Source: Thermonema lapsum
GTDB taxonomy: Bacteria > Bacteroidota > Bacteroidia > Cytophagales > Thermonemataceae
Reading direction: 5' to 3'
DNA: 64,000 bases
NCBI RefSeq assembly: GCF_011761635.1
Contig: NZ_JAASRN010000001.1
Span: forward strand, 310,001-374,000
The notes under the pieces are model-generated. The model was not told where the DNA came from. It searched no databases and was given only the letters and a program-made list of their open reading frames with translations. Positions 18,439-27,609 of this stretch are shown here, one piece after another; within the stretch, counting starts at the first letter, position 1, and each line of letters starts with the position of its first letter. The position numbers and the translations under genes are program-made.

Positions 18439-18470
18439 TTGTTAGATAAATCCAAAAACAGAATAGCGCT

Positions 18471-19631
18471 ATGACTTATTATTACAAGCTGGGAGAAATT
18501 CCGCCTAAACGCCACATACAGTTTCGCCAACCCGACGGGAGCCTCTACAAAGAAGAGCTGGTGAGCTCAAAGGGTTTTAGTGGCATCTATTCGAATCTTT
18601 ACCACATCTATCCGCCGACCCGGGTGGAAAAAGTGCTTGACACGGTGCCTTACAAGGTGAAAGCTTTGAAAGACCGTCCTTTGTTGCAAACCCACTTGAA
18701 AACCTGCAATGTGGGCATTACGGGCGAGGACTACCTCGAAGCAAGAAAAATGCTTATGGTCAATGACGACGTGCACATAGGCATTTGCAATCCCTCAGGC
18801 AAGCAAATGGATTATTATTACAAAAATGGAGAAGCCGACGAGCTGATTTACGTGCACGATGGCAGCGGATGGCTGTATTCACAATTTGGAAAGCTGCGTT
18901 TCAAAAAAGGCGACTACATAGTAATTCCCCGTACGACCATCTACAAAATGGAGTTTGATGAAGGCGAGGTGCGTTTGCTGGTATGTGAAATATTTTCGCC
19001 TATTGAAACCCCCCGCCGCTACCGCAATGAACTGGGGCAGTTGTTAGAGCACTCACCCTTCTGTGAGCGCGACATCCATCCCCCGTCCGAGTTGATTACA
19101 GAACGTGAGCAAGGCGAGTATTTAGTGAAAATAAAGAAAAACGGCTTTTTGCATCACTATGTGTACAAACACAGCCCCTTCGACTTGGTAGGCTGGGATG
19201 GTTTTCTGTACCCTTATACTTTTTCTATTTACGACTTTGAACCCATCACCGGACGCATTCACCAGCCGCCACCAGTGCATCAGACCTTCCAAGCCCACAA
19301 CTTGGTAGTATGTTCATTTGTGCCGCGCCTTTTCGACTACCATCCTTTGGCAATTCCAGCCCCTTACAATCACTCCAACATAGACTCTGACGAGGTGCTT
19401 TTCTATGCCGAAGGTGAGTTCATGAGTCGCAAGGGCATTGACCGTGGCTCCTTCACGCTGCATCCGGGGGGCTTGCCCCATGGACCCCATCCTGGTATGG
19501 TAGAGAAGAGCATAGGCAAAAAAGAAACTCATGAATATGCGGTGATGATAGATACTTTCCGCCCACTTTACCTCACCGAAGAGGCATTGCCTTATGTAGA
19601 TGAAAATTATCCGATGAGTTGGAAGGAATAG
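18471..19631 (+). CDS. hmgA: Homogentisate 1,2-dioxygenase
   Basis: Iron enzyme that opens the ring of homogentisate in tyrosine and phenylalanine degradation. The 386-residue protein starts MTYYYKLGEIPPKRHIQF and is a cupin-fold protein of the HGO family. Typical features are the DELIYVHDGSGWLYSQFG and KGDYIVIPRTTIYKM cupin segment and the C-terminal PGGLPHGPHPG, which with HxxxxE residues supplies the iron ligands. It is shorter than the human or Pseudomonas enzymes (about 430-445) but this is usual for the Bacteroidota form. It has its own promoter and stands alone. Confidence 0.93.
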   Translation: MTYYYKLGEIPPKRHIQFRQPDGSLYKEELVSSKGFSGIYSNLYHIYPPTRVEKVLDTVPYKVKALKDRPLLQTHLKTCNVGITGEDYLEARKMLMVNDDVHIGICNPSGKQMDYYYKNGEADELIYVHDGSGWLYSQFGKLRFKKGDYIVIPRTTIYKMEFDEGEVRLLVCEIFSPIETPRRYRNELGQLLEHSPFCERDIHPPSELITEREQGEYLVKIKKNGFLHHYVYKHSPFDLVGWDGFLYPYTFSIYDFEPITGRIHQPPPVHQTFQAHNLVVCSFVPRLFDYHPLAIPAPYNHSNIDSDEVLFYAEGEFMSRKGIDRGSFTLHPGGLPHGPHPGMVEKSIGKKETHEYAVMIDTFRPLYLTEEALPYVDENYPMSWKE

Positions 19632-19637
19632 CACCTA

Positions 19638-20258
19638 TCATAAGGCACTAAGACGGATGCGCCGAGTACAAAAGTCATACTCGGCGCTTTCGTTTGAGCT
19701 GATGATGACAATACGCTCTTGTATGGACTCCAACACGTGCCGCTTATACCAAGCGGCATTTTCTTTGTCTAAATTCATGGTGGGCTCATCTAAAAGCAGC
19801 AGGGGGGTGTCGCTGAATAGTGCCAGGCTGAGCTGCACTTTTTGACGCATGCCGGAAGAGAAAAAACGCAGTGCCTTGTGTCGGTGTGGGCGTAGCTGCA
19901 AGAGGTCGAGCCATGCTTCGTACGCAAGCCGTAGGGGCTTGAATCGACTGTGAAAGCGGTAGAGCTCGTCGAGGGTGAAATCCTGCGGAAGGCGCAAATA
20001 AGGCGCCACCCAGCTTAACAGGCGGGGGTAGTGGTCTATATCTATCGCCTTGCCCTGCAGGTCTCGGTAAACCACCTCCCCCTCATTGGGTGGGAGTGCT
20101 GCCGCTATTATTTTCATGAGGGTAGATTTGCCACTGCCATTGGCGCCTATGATGGCAGTGGGTTGTCCTTTCTCAAAAACAAAAGAAAAGTGGCGAAAAA
20201 GCCACTCTCTTTCAAATTTTTTTCCTACCTCAATAAGCTCTACCTTGCTCAGTTGCAT
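19638..20258 (-). CDS. ABC transporter ATP-binding protein
   Basis: The 206-residue ATPase has Walker A GANGSGKST (about residues 38-46), a signature-like FSSGMRQKVQLSLAL (SSGM in place of SGGQ, as in many drug or haem exporter ATPases) and Walker B LLLLDEPTMNLD. No membrane partner gene is adjacent, so the transported substance is unknown. It follows lpxA by 8 nt at the end of the lipid A cluster on the minus strand, an arrangement that suggests an envelope-related role (inference). Confidence 0.85.
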   Translation of the reverse strand: MQLSKVELIEVGKKFEREWLFRHFSFVFEKGQPTAIIGANGSGKSTLMKIIAAALPPNEGEVVYRDLQGKAIDIDHYPRLLSWVAPYLRLPQDFTLDELYRFHSRFKPLRLAYEAWLDLLQLRPHRHKALRFFSSGMRQKVQLSLALFSDTPLLLLDEPTMNLDKENAAWYKRHVLESIQERIVIISSNESAEYDFCTRRIRLSAL

Positions 20259-20266
20259 GTTTTGTT

Positions 20267-21073
20267 TTATTCTTCGGTAGCATGATTGGCAGCATGATGC
20301 CCGGTTCGGATGATGCCACGTTCTGATTTGCGGATGAAGTCAAGGATGGCATCCCGTTCGGGTGTAGCTTGAAATGTACTTTCTATGACATTGAGCGCCT
20401 CGGTGGTATTGTAGCCTTTCAGGTAGAGGGTGCGATAAATTTCATGAATTTGGTAAATCTGTTCATTGCTGAACCCACGACGACGCAAGCCTACCCGGTT
20501 GACACCCAAGTAAACGACCGGTTCACGTCCTGCTTTTACGTAGGGCGGTATGTCTTTGCGTACCAAAGAACCGCCTGCTATGATGGCATGTGCTCCAATA
20601 CGTGAGAACTGATGAATAGCCGACGTACCACCAATGATGGCGTAGTCGCCCACTTCTACATGCCCCGCCATCTGCACGGCATTTACAATCACGCAGTTGT
20701 TTCCTATCACACAATCGTGGGCAATATGTGCATAGGCCATCAGCAGGCAGTTGTCGCCTACGACGGTTTTGCCACTGGCAGATGTACCACGGTTTACCGT
20801 CACGCACTCACGGATGGTCGTATTGTCGCCAATGATGGCATAAGTCATCTCGCCGCCGAACTTCAAATCCTGCGGGATGGCTGAGATGACGGCATTGGGG
20901 AATATGCGGCAGTTTTTCCCAATGCGGGCGCCATCCAAAATCGTGACGTGAGGACCAATCCATGTGTTATCGCCAATTTCTACATCCCCATGGATGACTG
21001 TAAAGGGTTCGATGGTTACGTTTTCGCCTATCTTGGCGTCGGGGTGTATCCAGACTAAATCTTTATGCTTCAT
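20267..21073 (-). CDS. lpxA: UDP-N-acetylglucosamine acyltransferase
   Basis: First step of lipid A synthesis: transfer of a 3-hydroxyacyl chain to UDP-GlcNAc. The 268-residue protein is a left-handed parallel beta-helix built of hexapeptide repeats (IGENVTIEPFTVIHGDVEIGDNTWIG...), with MAYAHIAHDCVIGNN containing the catalytic His, and an all-helical C-terminal tail. The ATG at 21073 overlaps the TGA stop of lpxC/fabZ (ATGA), a translational coupling junction. A longer upstream reading frame is not used because it lies inside fabZ. Confidence 0.96.
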   Translation of the reverse strand: MKHKDLVWIHPDAKIGENVTIEPFTVIHGDVEIGDNTWIGPHVTILDGARIGKNCRIFPNAVISAIPQDLKFGGEMTYAIIGDNTTIRECVTVNRGTSASGKTVVGDNCLLMAYAHIAHDCVIGNNCVIVNAVQMAGHVEVGDYAIIGGTSAIHQFSRIGAHAIIAGGSLVRKDIPPYVKAGREPVVYLGVNRVGLRRRGFSNEQIYQIHEIYRTLYLKGYNTTEALNVIESTFQATPERDAILDFIRKSERGIIRTGHHAANHATEE

Positions 21074-22473
21074 TTTTTTTCTTCGTCTTTGCGTACAATA
21101 CTGGCGGTCATGTCTGCTTCGCAAACGAGTTCATGATTTACAAAGGCTTCCGAGTGCATTTTGATAATGCCCCGTTTGATGGGGGTAGTAATTTTACAGT
21201 AGTAGATGAGTGTATCGCCGGGATGTACCATCTTCCGGAAACGGCAGTTATCGACCCGCAGGAGGTAAGTCCAGTAGTTGGAAGGGTCGGATACTGTATT
21301 GAGCACCAAAATGCCACCGGTTTGTGCCATGCCTTCTATTTGAAAGACCCCAGGCATGACAGGGTTACCAGGGAAGTGCCCTTGAAAGTAAGGCTCGCCT
21401 ATGCTCACGTTCTTTACCCCAACCACTTGTTCTTCATCTACGTAGATGATTTTGTCAACCAAGCTAAAAGGATAGCGGTGGGGGAGCATTTCGTAAATCT
21501 GGGCAGCGCTCAATACCGAAGGCATACCCGGATGAAATTGCTGAATATTGTTTCCTGGATTTTTATCCATATATGCTTTTATTTTCTTGGCAAACTGCAC
21601 GTTGGCATAATGACCGGGGCGGGTGGCTATGATGTGTGCCTTAAGCGGGTGTCCCAATAGCGCCAAATCACCGATAAGGTCTAACAGCTTATGACGTGCC
21701 GGCTCATTGTGGAATCGCAGTTCTAAATTGTTCAGTATTCCATTGCTTTGGACTGCTACTTGTTCTTTGTTGAAGAGTGCCGCCAAGCGTTTCAGTTGGG
21801 CAGCTTCTACGGGTTTCTCTACAATCACGATGGCATTTTGCAGGCTTCCGCCTTGAATCAAACCTTTGTTGTAAAGATACTCTACCTCGTGCAAAAAGCA
21901 GAAAGTGCGACAGGGTGCTATCTCTTTGGGGTAATCGTCCCAGTTCAGGAGCAGGGCATGTTGGCTACCCATCACCGACGAGTTGTAGTCTACCATGACA
22001 CTAAGGCGGTAGGTGTCGGCAGGTAGTGCTATGATTTCTATTTGACGCTCGTCGTCGCGGTAGTAAATGGGCTCATCGATGCATATGTATTTACGCAGAG
22101 CGTTTTGCTCTTGTCTACCGGCTTGTGTGAGTAGGTCTACGAACGGAGCCGAGCTGCCGTCAGCAATGGGGGGTTCCGGTCCGCTCAGCTCAATGCGTAC
22201 GTTGTCTATTTGCATGCCCATGAGGGCAGAGAGTACGTGCTCTACGGTATGCACCTGTGCGCCGTTTTGTGCTAATACGGTGCCCCGTTCGGTGGCGACT
22301 ACATTGTCTACATGGGCGTGCACCTCAGGATTGCCCTCGAGGTCGGTACGTACAAAACGGATGCCGTAATGAGGGGGTGCCGGGTGGAAGGTCATGACCG
22401 CCGGCTTGCCGGTATGTAGCCCTACCCCTTCTAAACTGACGCTCTGCTTTATGGTGTGTTGTTTTAAATTCAT
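21070..22473 (-). CDS. lpxC/fabZ: Bifunctional UDP-3-O-acyl-GlcNAc deacetylase / 3-hydroxyacyl-ACP dehydratase
   Basis: A 467-residue fusion typical of Bacteroidota. The N-terminal part (residues about 1-300) is LpxC, the zinc deacetylase that commits to lipid A, with HTVEHVLSAL and the HKLLDLIGDLALLG block. The C-terminal part (about 315-467) is FabZ, with LPHRYPFSLVDKI and GHFPGNPVMPGVFQIEGMAQ, the dehydratase of fatty acid synthesis. Fusing the two could balance use of 3-hydroxyacyl-ACP between lipid A and phospholipids (inference). It has a promoter of its own just upstream. Confidence 0.97.
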   Translation of the reverse strand: MNLKQHTIKQSVSLEGVGLHTGKPAVMTFHPAPPHYGIRFVRTDLEGNPEVHAHVDNVVATERGTVLAQNGAQVHTVEHVLSALMGMQIDNVRIELSGPEPPIADGSSAPFVDLLTQAGRQEQNALRKYICIDEPIYYRDDERQIEIIALPADTYRLSVMVDYNSSVMGSQHALLLNWDDYPKEIAPCRTFCFLHEVEYLYNKGLIQGGSLQNAIVIVEKPVEAAQLKRLAALFNKEQVAVQSNGILNNLELRFHNEPARHKLLDLIGDLALLGHPLKAHIIATRPGHYANVQFAKKIKAYMDKNPGNNIQQFHPGMPSVLSAAQIYEMLPHRYPFSLVDKIIYVDEEQVVGVKNVSIGEPYFQGHFPGNPVMPGVFQIEGMAQTGGILVLNTVSDPSNYWTYLLRVDNCRFRKMVHPGDTLIYYCKITTPIKRGIIKMHSEAFVNHELVCEADMTASIVRKDEEKK

Positions 22474-22508
22474 GCGTTTGTGTTCTTGAAAACAGATGGC
22501 ACTACGCG

Positions 22509-22538
22509 CAAATTTACTACTTTTTTCTACTTCTTCAA
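22509..22538 (-). promoter_or_regulatory. Promoter for lpxC/fabZ-lpxA-ABC
   Basis: On the minus strand TTG (22538-22536), a 19-nt spacer and TAAATTTG (22516-22509), an exact -7 match. It lies between the end of lpxD and the start of lpxC/fabZ, so the lower half of the cluster can be transcribed independently. Confidence 0.55.
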
Positions 22539-22540
22539 CT

Positions 22541-23551
22541 TCATTTGCTAAGCTTGCGCCATAACTCCGGAAGCTTTCGCAAGACCGCTTGCACGCGGTA
22601 ATATTGCGACATGGGCATAGCTGGCGAGCCTTGCCATTTCGTACCTTCTTCGGTGATGGAGTCCAAGATGCCCGACTGCGCTCCTATGATGGTTTTATCG
22701 GCTATTTTGATATGCCCTACAAAGCCTACTTGCCCTCCTACCATGCAGTAGCTACCCACCTCGGTGGAGCCAGCAATGCCGGTTTGCGCTGCTATGACGG
22801 TGTGTTTTCCTATGGTTACGTTGTGAGCTACCTGTATGAGATTGTCGAGCTTAGCACCTTGCTTGATTAGGGTTTTGCCCAAGGTGGCACGGTCAATAGT
22901 GGTGTTGGCACCTACACGTACGTGGTCTTCCACGTGGACGATGCCCACTTGCGGGATGGGGCGATAGCTGCCGTCCTCTTGGGGGGCAAAACCAAATCCC
23001 TCGCTGCCGATGACAGCACCGGCATGAATCACACAGTGCTTGCCTATAACGCAGCCTTCGTAAATCTTCACGCCGGCGTAAATGACAGTATGGTCGTCAA
23101 TACTTACGTTATCGCCGATGAAGGTGTGCGGATATATTTTGACTTGCTTACCTATACGTACGTTTTTGCCTATATACACGAAAGGTCCGATATATACGCC
23201 TTCGCCCAATTGAGCACTTTCTTCTATGTGGGCATTAGGGGCAATGCCTTGTTGTGCCTGTTGCCTCAACCGTTGGTATTGCTCTAGCAGCTGGGTGAAT
23301 GCCAAGTAGGCATCTTTTACGCGAATGAGGTTGGTTTGTAGTGGCTGCTTGGGTTCAAAGTCTTGATTGACAATGACAGCGGTAGCTTGCGTGGTGTAAA
23401 TGTATGGTTCGTATTTGGGATTTGCCAAAAAAGCGATGCTTCCGGCTTGGGCTTCTTGTATTTTGGCTATAGTGAATACTTCGGCGTCGGGGTTGCCTTC
23501 TACGGTTCCGCCCAGCATTTGGGCGACTTGTCCCAAGGTGAATTTTAGCAT
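22541..23551 (-). CDS. lpxD: UDP-3-O-(3-hydroxyacyl)glucosamine N-acyltransferase
   Basis: Third lipid A enzyme: it adds the N-linked acyl chain to UDP-3-O-acylglucosamine. The 336-residue protein has the LpxD N-terminal uridine-binding domain ([20 protein letters not shown], then [18 protein letters not shown]) and a hexapeptide-repeat beta-helix from about residue 100, with [25 protein letters not shown] containing the catalytic His. It starts with ATG at 23551, 15 nt after the HD-domain gene on the same strand, and is followed after 67 nt by lpxC/fabZ. Confidence 0.97.
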   Translation of the reverse strand: MLKFTLGQVAQMLGGTVEGNPDAEVFTIAKIQEAQAGSIAFLANPKYEPYIYTTQATAVIVNQDFEPKQPLQTNLIRVKDAYLAFTQLLEQYQRLRQQAQQGIAPNAHIEESAQLGEGVYIGPFVYIGKNVRIGKQVKIYPHTFIGDNVSIDDHTVIYAGVKIYEGCVIGKHCVIHAGAVIGSEGFGFAPQEDGSYRPIPQVGIVHVEDHVRVGANTTIDRATLGKTLIKQGAKLDNLIQVAHNVTIGKHTVIAAQTGIAGSTEVGSYCMVGGQVGFVGHIKIADKTIIGAQSGILDSITEEGTKWQGSPAMPMSQYYRVQAVLRKLPELWRKLSK

Positions 23552-23566
23552 GATGCGGTTGATTTC

Positions 23567-24793
23567 TTAGTTGTATTTTGCCCAGCAAACATAATACTTT
23601 TTTACCATTTTTTTGAGTGCCTTGATATTGGGTAGGTCCGATGCTTCGGCTATGTCTGTGAGCTTTCCGTTTTTACGGAGTACGCGTATCGACCCGCCCC
23701 GGGTTTGATAGGCGGTATTTTCGGTAGAGCCTTCAATAAAGAAATAGGGGAGTAGCTTTGCGTTGGGCAAGTGAGCCAACACTTCTTTTTTCTTTTCTTC
23801 TACCCAGTGGGCAGGTAGTTTTTCAGGGCTTAGTTTTACTTTGAAAAGACGCCGTTCGAGCAGACGGCGGCTGAGCTCAGAAAGCACGTAGTCTGGGTAA
23901 GTAGTCCATTGTTTGATGGCAGCCCATATGTCGTAGTCGTCAAGGGAGGTGAAAGCCTCGAGGGCTGCTTCGTTCTCATAGAAATTGTTTTGTTGCACGG
24001 GATGCCTCAAAAAGAAAGCAAGTGCCGGGGTGCAGGGCAGGGCTTGCCCCGCCTGTGTGAGTTCTTTGGCGCGCCGCATGATTTGCACAATCATTTGTTC
24101 GGTGGCTATGGTGGTTTTGTGCAGATATACTTGCCAATACATGACGCGCCGTGCGGTTAAGAAGTTTTCTATGCTATAGATACCTTTTTCTTCTACGACC
24201 AATTCGTCGTTCACCACATCAATCATTTTAAGCAGACGGGCGGCACCGATGGTACCCTCTTGCACACCGGTGAAGTAACAGTCGCGTTGCAGGTAGTCGA
24301 GGCGGTCCATATCCAATTGGCTGCTCACGAGTTGGTGAAAGAAGGGGCGCTCATACTCGTTGCAAAAAATGCGAATAGCCAACTCAAGGGCATTATGAAA
24401 CTGCTCGTTGAGCTTTTGCATGATGAGCAATGATAATTGTTCATGGTGTACCCCCTCTAAGATGGTGTACTCGAGGGCATGTGAGAAAGGACCGTGCCCC
24501 ACGTCATGCAACAAAATGGCGATTTGGCAGGCGAGCGCTTCTTCGTCGTGGATAGGCACCCCCTTGGAGCGCAGGGTATCCAAGGCAATGCCCATGAGGT
24601 GGTAGGCGCCCAAAGCGTGGTGAAAACGGGTATGCAAAGCGCCCGGATATACATATTCGGTCAACCCTAATTGCTTTATTCGACGAAGGCGCTGAAAATA
24701 AGGGTGTTCTATGATGCGAAAAACCAGTGGGTGGCTGATGCGTATGAAGCCATGCACCGGGTCATTGATGATTTTGTATGACTTTTGTGGCAT
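23567..24793 (-). CDS. HD domain phosphohydrolase
   Basis: The 408-residue protein has the HD-superfamily metal site: HTRFHHALGAYHLM for the first His, then LLHDVGHGPFSHALE containing the HD doublet, and DMDRLDYLQRD for the last Asp. The sequence resembles the dGTPase-like/SAMHD1-like HD proteins that hydrolyse deoxynucleoside triphosphates, but the substrate has not been fixed for this family in Bacteroidota. It is the first gene of the lipid A cluster and starts 59 nt from the divergent porX gene. The reason for its association with lpxD is unknown. Confidence 0.85.
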   Translation of the reverse strand: MPQKSYKIINDPVHGFIRISHPLVFRIIEHPYFQRLRRIKQLGLTEYVYPGALHTRFHHALGAYHLMGIALDTLRSKGVPIHDEEALACQIAILLHDVGHGPFSHALEYTILEGVHHEQLSLLIMQKLNEQFHNALELAIRIFCNEYERPFFHQLVSSQLDMDRLDYLQRDCYFTGVQEGTIGAARLLKMIDVVNDELVVEEKGIYSIENFLTARRVMYWQVYLHKTTIATEQMIVQIMRRAKELTQAGQALPCTPALAFFLRHPVQQNNFYENEAALEAFTSLDDYDIWAAIKQWTTYPDYVLSELSRRLLERRLFKVKLSPEKLPAHWVEEKKKEVLAHLPNAKLLPYFFIEGSTENTAYQTRGGSIRVLRKNGKLTDIAEASDLPNIKALKKMVKKYYVCWAKYN

Positions 24794-24852
24794 GAAAAAG
24801 GCATTTTTTCGTTTGAGTATTAAATTAAGGAAAAATAAAACGAGTAAATCTT

Positions 24853-26421
24853 ATGCAGCAATACAAAATCCTATGGGCAGACGACGAAATAGATTTGTTG
24901 AAACCGCACATATTGTTTCTCAAGCAGAAAGGCTACGAGGTGGTGCCGGTCAATAGTGGCACCGATGCTTTGGAGCGTATCCGTGAAGAGGCATTCGATA
25001 TTGTATTTTTAGATGAGAACATGCCTGGCTTGACGGGGCTCGAAACGCTCGTGGAAATTAAAGAGCTCAAACCAGACCTGCCTGTGGTGATGATTACCAA
25101 GGCAGAAGAAGAGTCCTTAATGGAAGAAGCCATTGGTGCCAAGATAGCCGACTATCTAATTAAGCCACTGAATTCCAGCCAGATTTTACTGGCTGTGAAA
25201 AAAATACTTGAAAACCGGCGCATCGTCAGCGAAAAGGTCAATTTGGCATATCAGCAGGATTTTCGCAACATCAGCATGGCATATATGGACCGCTTAGACT
25301 ATAACGAATGGGCAGAGCTTTACAAGAAGTTGGTGTATTGGGAAATAGAGATTGAAAATACTGAGGAGCAAAGCATGGAGGAAGTGCTCGAAAGTCAAAA
25401 GGCGGAAGCCAATACCAATTTTGTGAAATTCATCAAAGAGAACTATGAAGACTGGCTCAACAAGCCGGACATCGAGCGTCCCTTGCTTTCTCATCAATTG
25501 ATGCAAAAGAAAGTGTTTCCGTTACTGAAGAAAATGGGAGAAAACGACACGCTTTTTTTCGTGCTGATAGACAATTTGCGCTATGACCAATGGCGGGTGT
25601 TGGCGCAGGAAATAAGCCGCTATTTCTACATTGTGGAAGAGATTACTTATTACTCGATACTGCCTACTACCACGGCTTATGCCCGTAACGCCATATTTTC
25701 GGGTATGCTGCCCGATGACATGGCGAAGTTTTATGCCAAGTGGTGGGTAGAAGATACTGACGAAGAAGGGAAGAATTTGTATGAGGAAGAGTTTTTGCGT
25801 AACCAACTGGACCGTTTTGGCTTTCGCCACATCCGCATGAGCTATCACAAAGTACTGACCAATGCACAGGGGCGTTCAGTGAATGAGCAATTTGTCCAGA
25901 TGAAAAACAACCACTTCAATGTCATTGTCTATAATTTTGTGGACATGCTGTCACATGCTCGCACCGATGTGGAGATGATTCGCGAGCTGGCATCCGACGA
26001 AGCCGCCTACCGGGCACTTACCCATACATGGTTTATTCATTCGCCCCTTTTTGAGCTGCTGAAAAAAATAGCGGAACATAAATTGCCTTGTATTGTTACC
26101 ACCGACCATGGAACCATCCGAGTGCGACGACCTTTCCGTATTGTGGGCGACCGTGAAGTAAATACTAATCTGCGCTATAAGCACGGCAAAAATCTCAGCT
26201 TTAAAGACGATGGCAAAGTGCTGGAAACCCGCAAGCCCGAACGCTTTCATCTGCCCAAACAGCATGTATCGACTAGCTACGTATTTGCCACCGAAGATTA
26301 CTTCTTTGTGTATCCGAACAATTACAATTATTACGTCAGTTTCTTTAAAGATACCTTTCAACATGGAGGCATTTCTCTGGAAGAAATGATAGTGCCATTT
26401 GTGTATTTGGAACCTAAGTAA
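24853..26421 (+). CDS. porX: T9SS response regulator with PglZ domain
   Basis: The 522-residue cytoplasmic protein combines an N-terminal receiver domain (residues 1-120) with the phospho-acceptor Asp54 in DIVFLDENMPG, Thr82 and Lys104 in LIKPLN, and a C-terminal PglZ domain of the alkaline phosphatase superfamily. Metal-site segments in the latter are LIDNLRYDQWRV, the nucleophile region in ILPTTTAYARNAIFSGMLP, and TTDHGTIRV. In Porphyromonas gingivalis PorX with PorY controls type IX secretion, and its PglZ domain hydrolyses oligonucleotides. The PorY kinase is not in the window. It is divergent from the HD-domain gene. Confidence 0.92.
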   Translation: MQQYKILWADDEIDLLKPHILFLKQKGYEVVPVNSGTDALERIREEAFDIVFLDENMPGLTGLETLVEIKELKPDLPVVMITKAEEESLMEEAIGAKIADYLIKPLNSSQILLAVKKILENRRIVSEKVNLAYQQDFRNISMAYMDRLDYNEWAELYKKLVYWEIEIENTEEQSMEEVLESQKAEANTNFVKFIKENYEDWLNKPDIERPLLSHQLMQKKVFPLLKKMGENDTLFFVLIDNLRYDQWRVLAQEISRYFYIVEEITYYSILPTTTAYARNAIFSGMLPDDMAKFYAKWWVEDTDEEGKNLYEEEFLRNQLDRFGFRHIRMSYHKVLTNAQGRSVNEQFVQMKNNHFNVIVYNFVDMLSHARTDVEMIRELASDEAAYRALTHTWFIHSPLFELLKKIAEHKLPCIVTTDHGTIRVRRPFRIVGDREVNTNLRYKHGKNLSFKDDGKVLETRKPERFHLPKQHVSTSYVFATEDYFFVYPNNYNYYVSFFKDTFQHGGISLEEMIVPFVYLEPK

Positions 26422-26509
26422 CCTCTGCTTATAGCGAAGCAGTTAAAAAAATAACGGATTGAATATCAACTTTTCAAGATAAAATATTACTATGCGCAGG
26501 TTTGAAGAG

Positions 26510-26540
26510 TTGAAATCCGTCCAAAAAGCTTGTATTTTTG
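26510..26540 (+). promoter_or_regulatory. Promoter for plsC
   Basis: TTG at 26510-26512, a 20-nt spacer and TATTTTTG at 26533-26540, an exact TAnnTTTG match. A start near 26547 would give a leader of about 12-18 nt. Confidence 0.5.
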
Positions 26541-26558
26541 GGGTTCAATCATGTTAGA

Positions 26559-27326
26559 ATGCCCATGAAAAAAACACCCTTAAATCTGATTGCCGGTCTA
26601 ATTTATGCGCCCTTTATGGGCTTGATATTGCTGTTGTTCCATCCTGTGAATGTATTGGCTACTTACATGGGTTACCGCATGCAGATGCGCGCCATTCATG
26701 CCATGATGTGGAGTCTGATGAACTCTTTGTTGATATTGGGCATTCGCTTCAAAGTGAATGGAAAAGAGCTACTCGAGCAGTTACCCGATGACCGCCCCTT
26801 GATATTGGTAAGCAATCATCAAAGCATTTTTGATATTCCGGCTATAGGCTGGGTGTTTCGTAAAAAACACCACGCCAAGTTTATTTCCAAAAAGAGTTTG
26901 ATGTACAACATACCGAGTGTATCGTGGCATTTGCGTCATGGCAAACACGTATGCATCGACAGGAAAGATAAAGAGTCTTCTTTGGAAGCCATCAAGTCAT
27001 TTGCCGAGGTGATACGTCGGGAGAAACTGGCAGCGTGTATTTTTGCCGAAGGTACCCGTGCACGCGATGGTAAGCTGAAGCCTTTCAAAACAGCAGGCTT
27101 CGAGCAGTTAGTGGCTTCCATACCCAAAGCAATTGTAGTGCCCATTGCTTTGGAGAATTTCTGGAAGCTCACCTACCATAAATTGTTGTACATGCCCATA
27201 GGCATTACGGTTCGTTTGCACTTGTTAGGCGCTTATGAGATAAGTGCCTTCGACAGTCCCAAAGCGCTACTTCAACGTTGTGAGGAGGATATCCGGCGAT
27301 GCTTGAGGCAGCAGGCAGTAGCCTAG
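26559..27326 (+). CDS. plsC: 1-acyl-sn-glycerol-3-phosphate acyltransferase
   Basis: Membrane-bound acyltransferase that makes phosphatidate from lysophosphatidate. The protein starts MPMKKTPLNLIAG (255 residues; the ATG at 26565 would give 253) and has an N-terminal hydrophobic stretch (LIYAPFMGLILLLF). Catalytic blocks are the HX4D motif in SNHQSIFDIP, FISKKSL, the FAEGTRARDG glycerol-phosphate-binding motif and VVPIAL. An upstream TTG at 26538 lies in the -7 box and is not used. It ends 13 nt before the convergent small gene. Confidence 0.92.
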   Translation: MPMKKTPLNLIAGLIYAPFMGLILLLFHPVNVLATYMGYRMQMRAIHAMMWSLMNSLLILGIRFKVNGKELLEQLPDDRPLILVSNHQSIFDIPAIGWVFRKKHHAKFISKKSLMYNIPSVSWHLRHGKHVCIDRKDKESSLEAIKSFAEVIRREKLAACIFAEGTRARDGKLKPFKTAGFEQLVASIPKAIVVPIALENFWKLTYHKLLYMPIGITVRLHLLGAYEISAFDSPKALLQRCEEDIRRCLRQQAVA

Positions 27327-27339
27327 TGACTGTTGGCTC

Positions 27340-27599
27340 TTATTTGATGCCGCAGCTTTCTATCTGGGCAAGGAGCTGTTTTTCCTGTGCGCGCAACAGA
27401 TTGATAAGTAGGCGCTCGTCGCCCGACTTCAACTGTCGTATGCGCTTGGTTTTGCAGCAATAGGCTTGGCAGTCGGTGTTTCCTATTGCCAAAAATATGC
27501 TTCCTTCGTTTAGCTTTGGAACCACCTTGATGAAGCCTTTGGTGAATTCTACCTGTATTTGCTTGCTTTCCCTATTGCATAGACTTTGCCGCTGGTCAT
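27340..27599 (-). pseudogene. Small unknown gene, probably frameshifted (about 86 codons)
   Basis: An ATG at 27599, 10 nt after the stop of the CHAT gene, opens a frame that reads MTSGKVYAIGKASK and then meets TAG. A second frame begins exactly there and continues with QVEFTKGFIKVVPKLNEG to a stop at 27340. The two are joined into one 86-residue protein if one A is added to the AAA run at 27558-27560. The total of 260 bases is one short of a multiple of three, as expected for a single-base loss. The protein is soluble, has a Cys-rich middle (DCQAYCCKTKR) and a helical C-terminus; it is not recognised. If the sequence is correct, only the GTG at 27525 (61 residues) remains. The downstream frame is also in phase with the CHAT gene across its TGA. 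Confidence 0.5.
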
Positions 27600-27609
27600 T
27601 GTGCAGATA

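Noticed and set aside
26424-26441. Small hairpin CTGCTT-AAGCAG after porX as a terminator
   Set aside because: The stem is only 6 bp and is followed by A, not T, on the coding strand.
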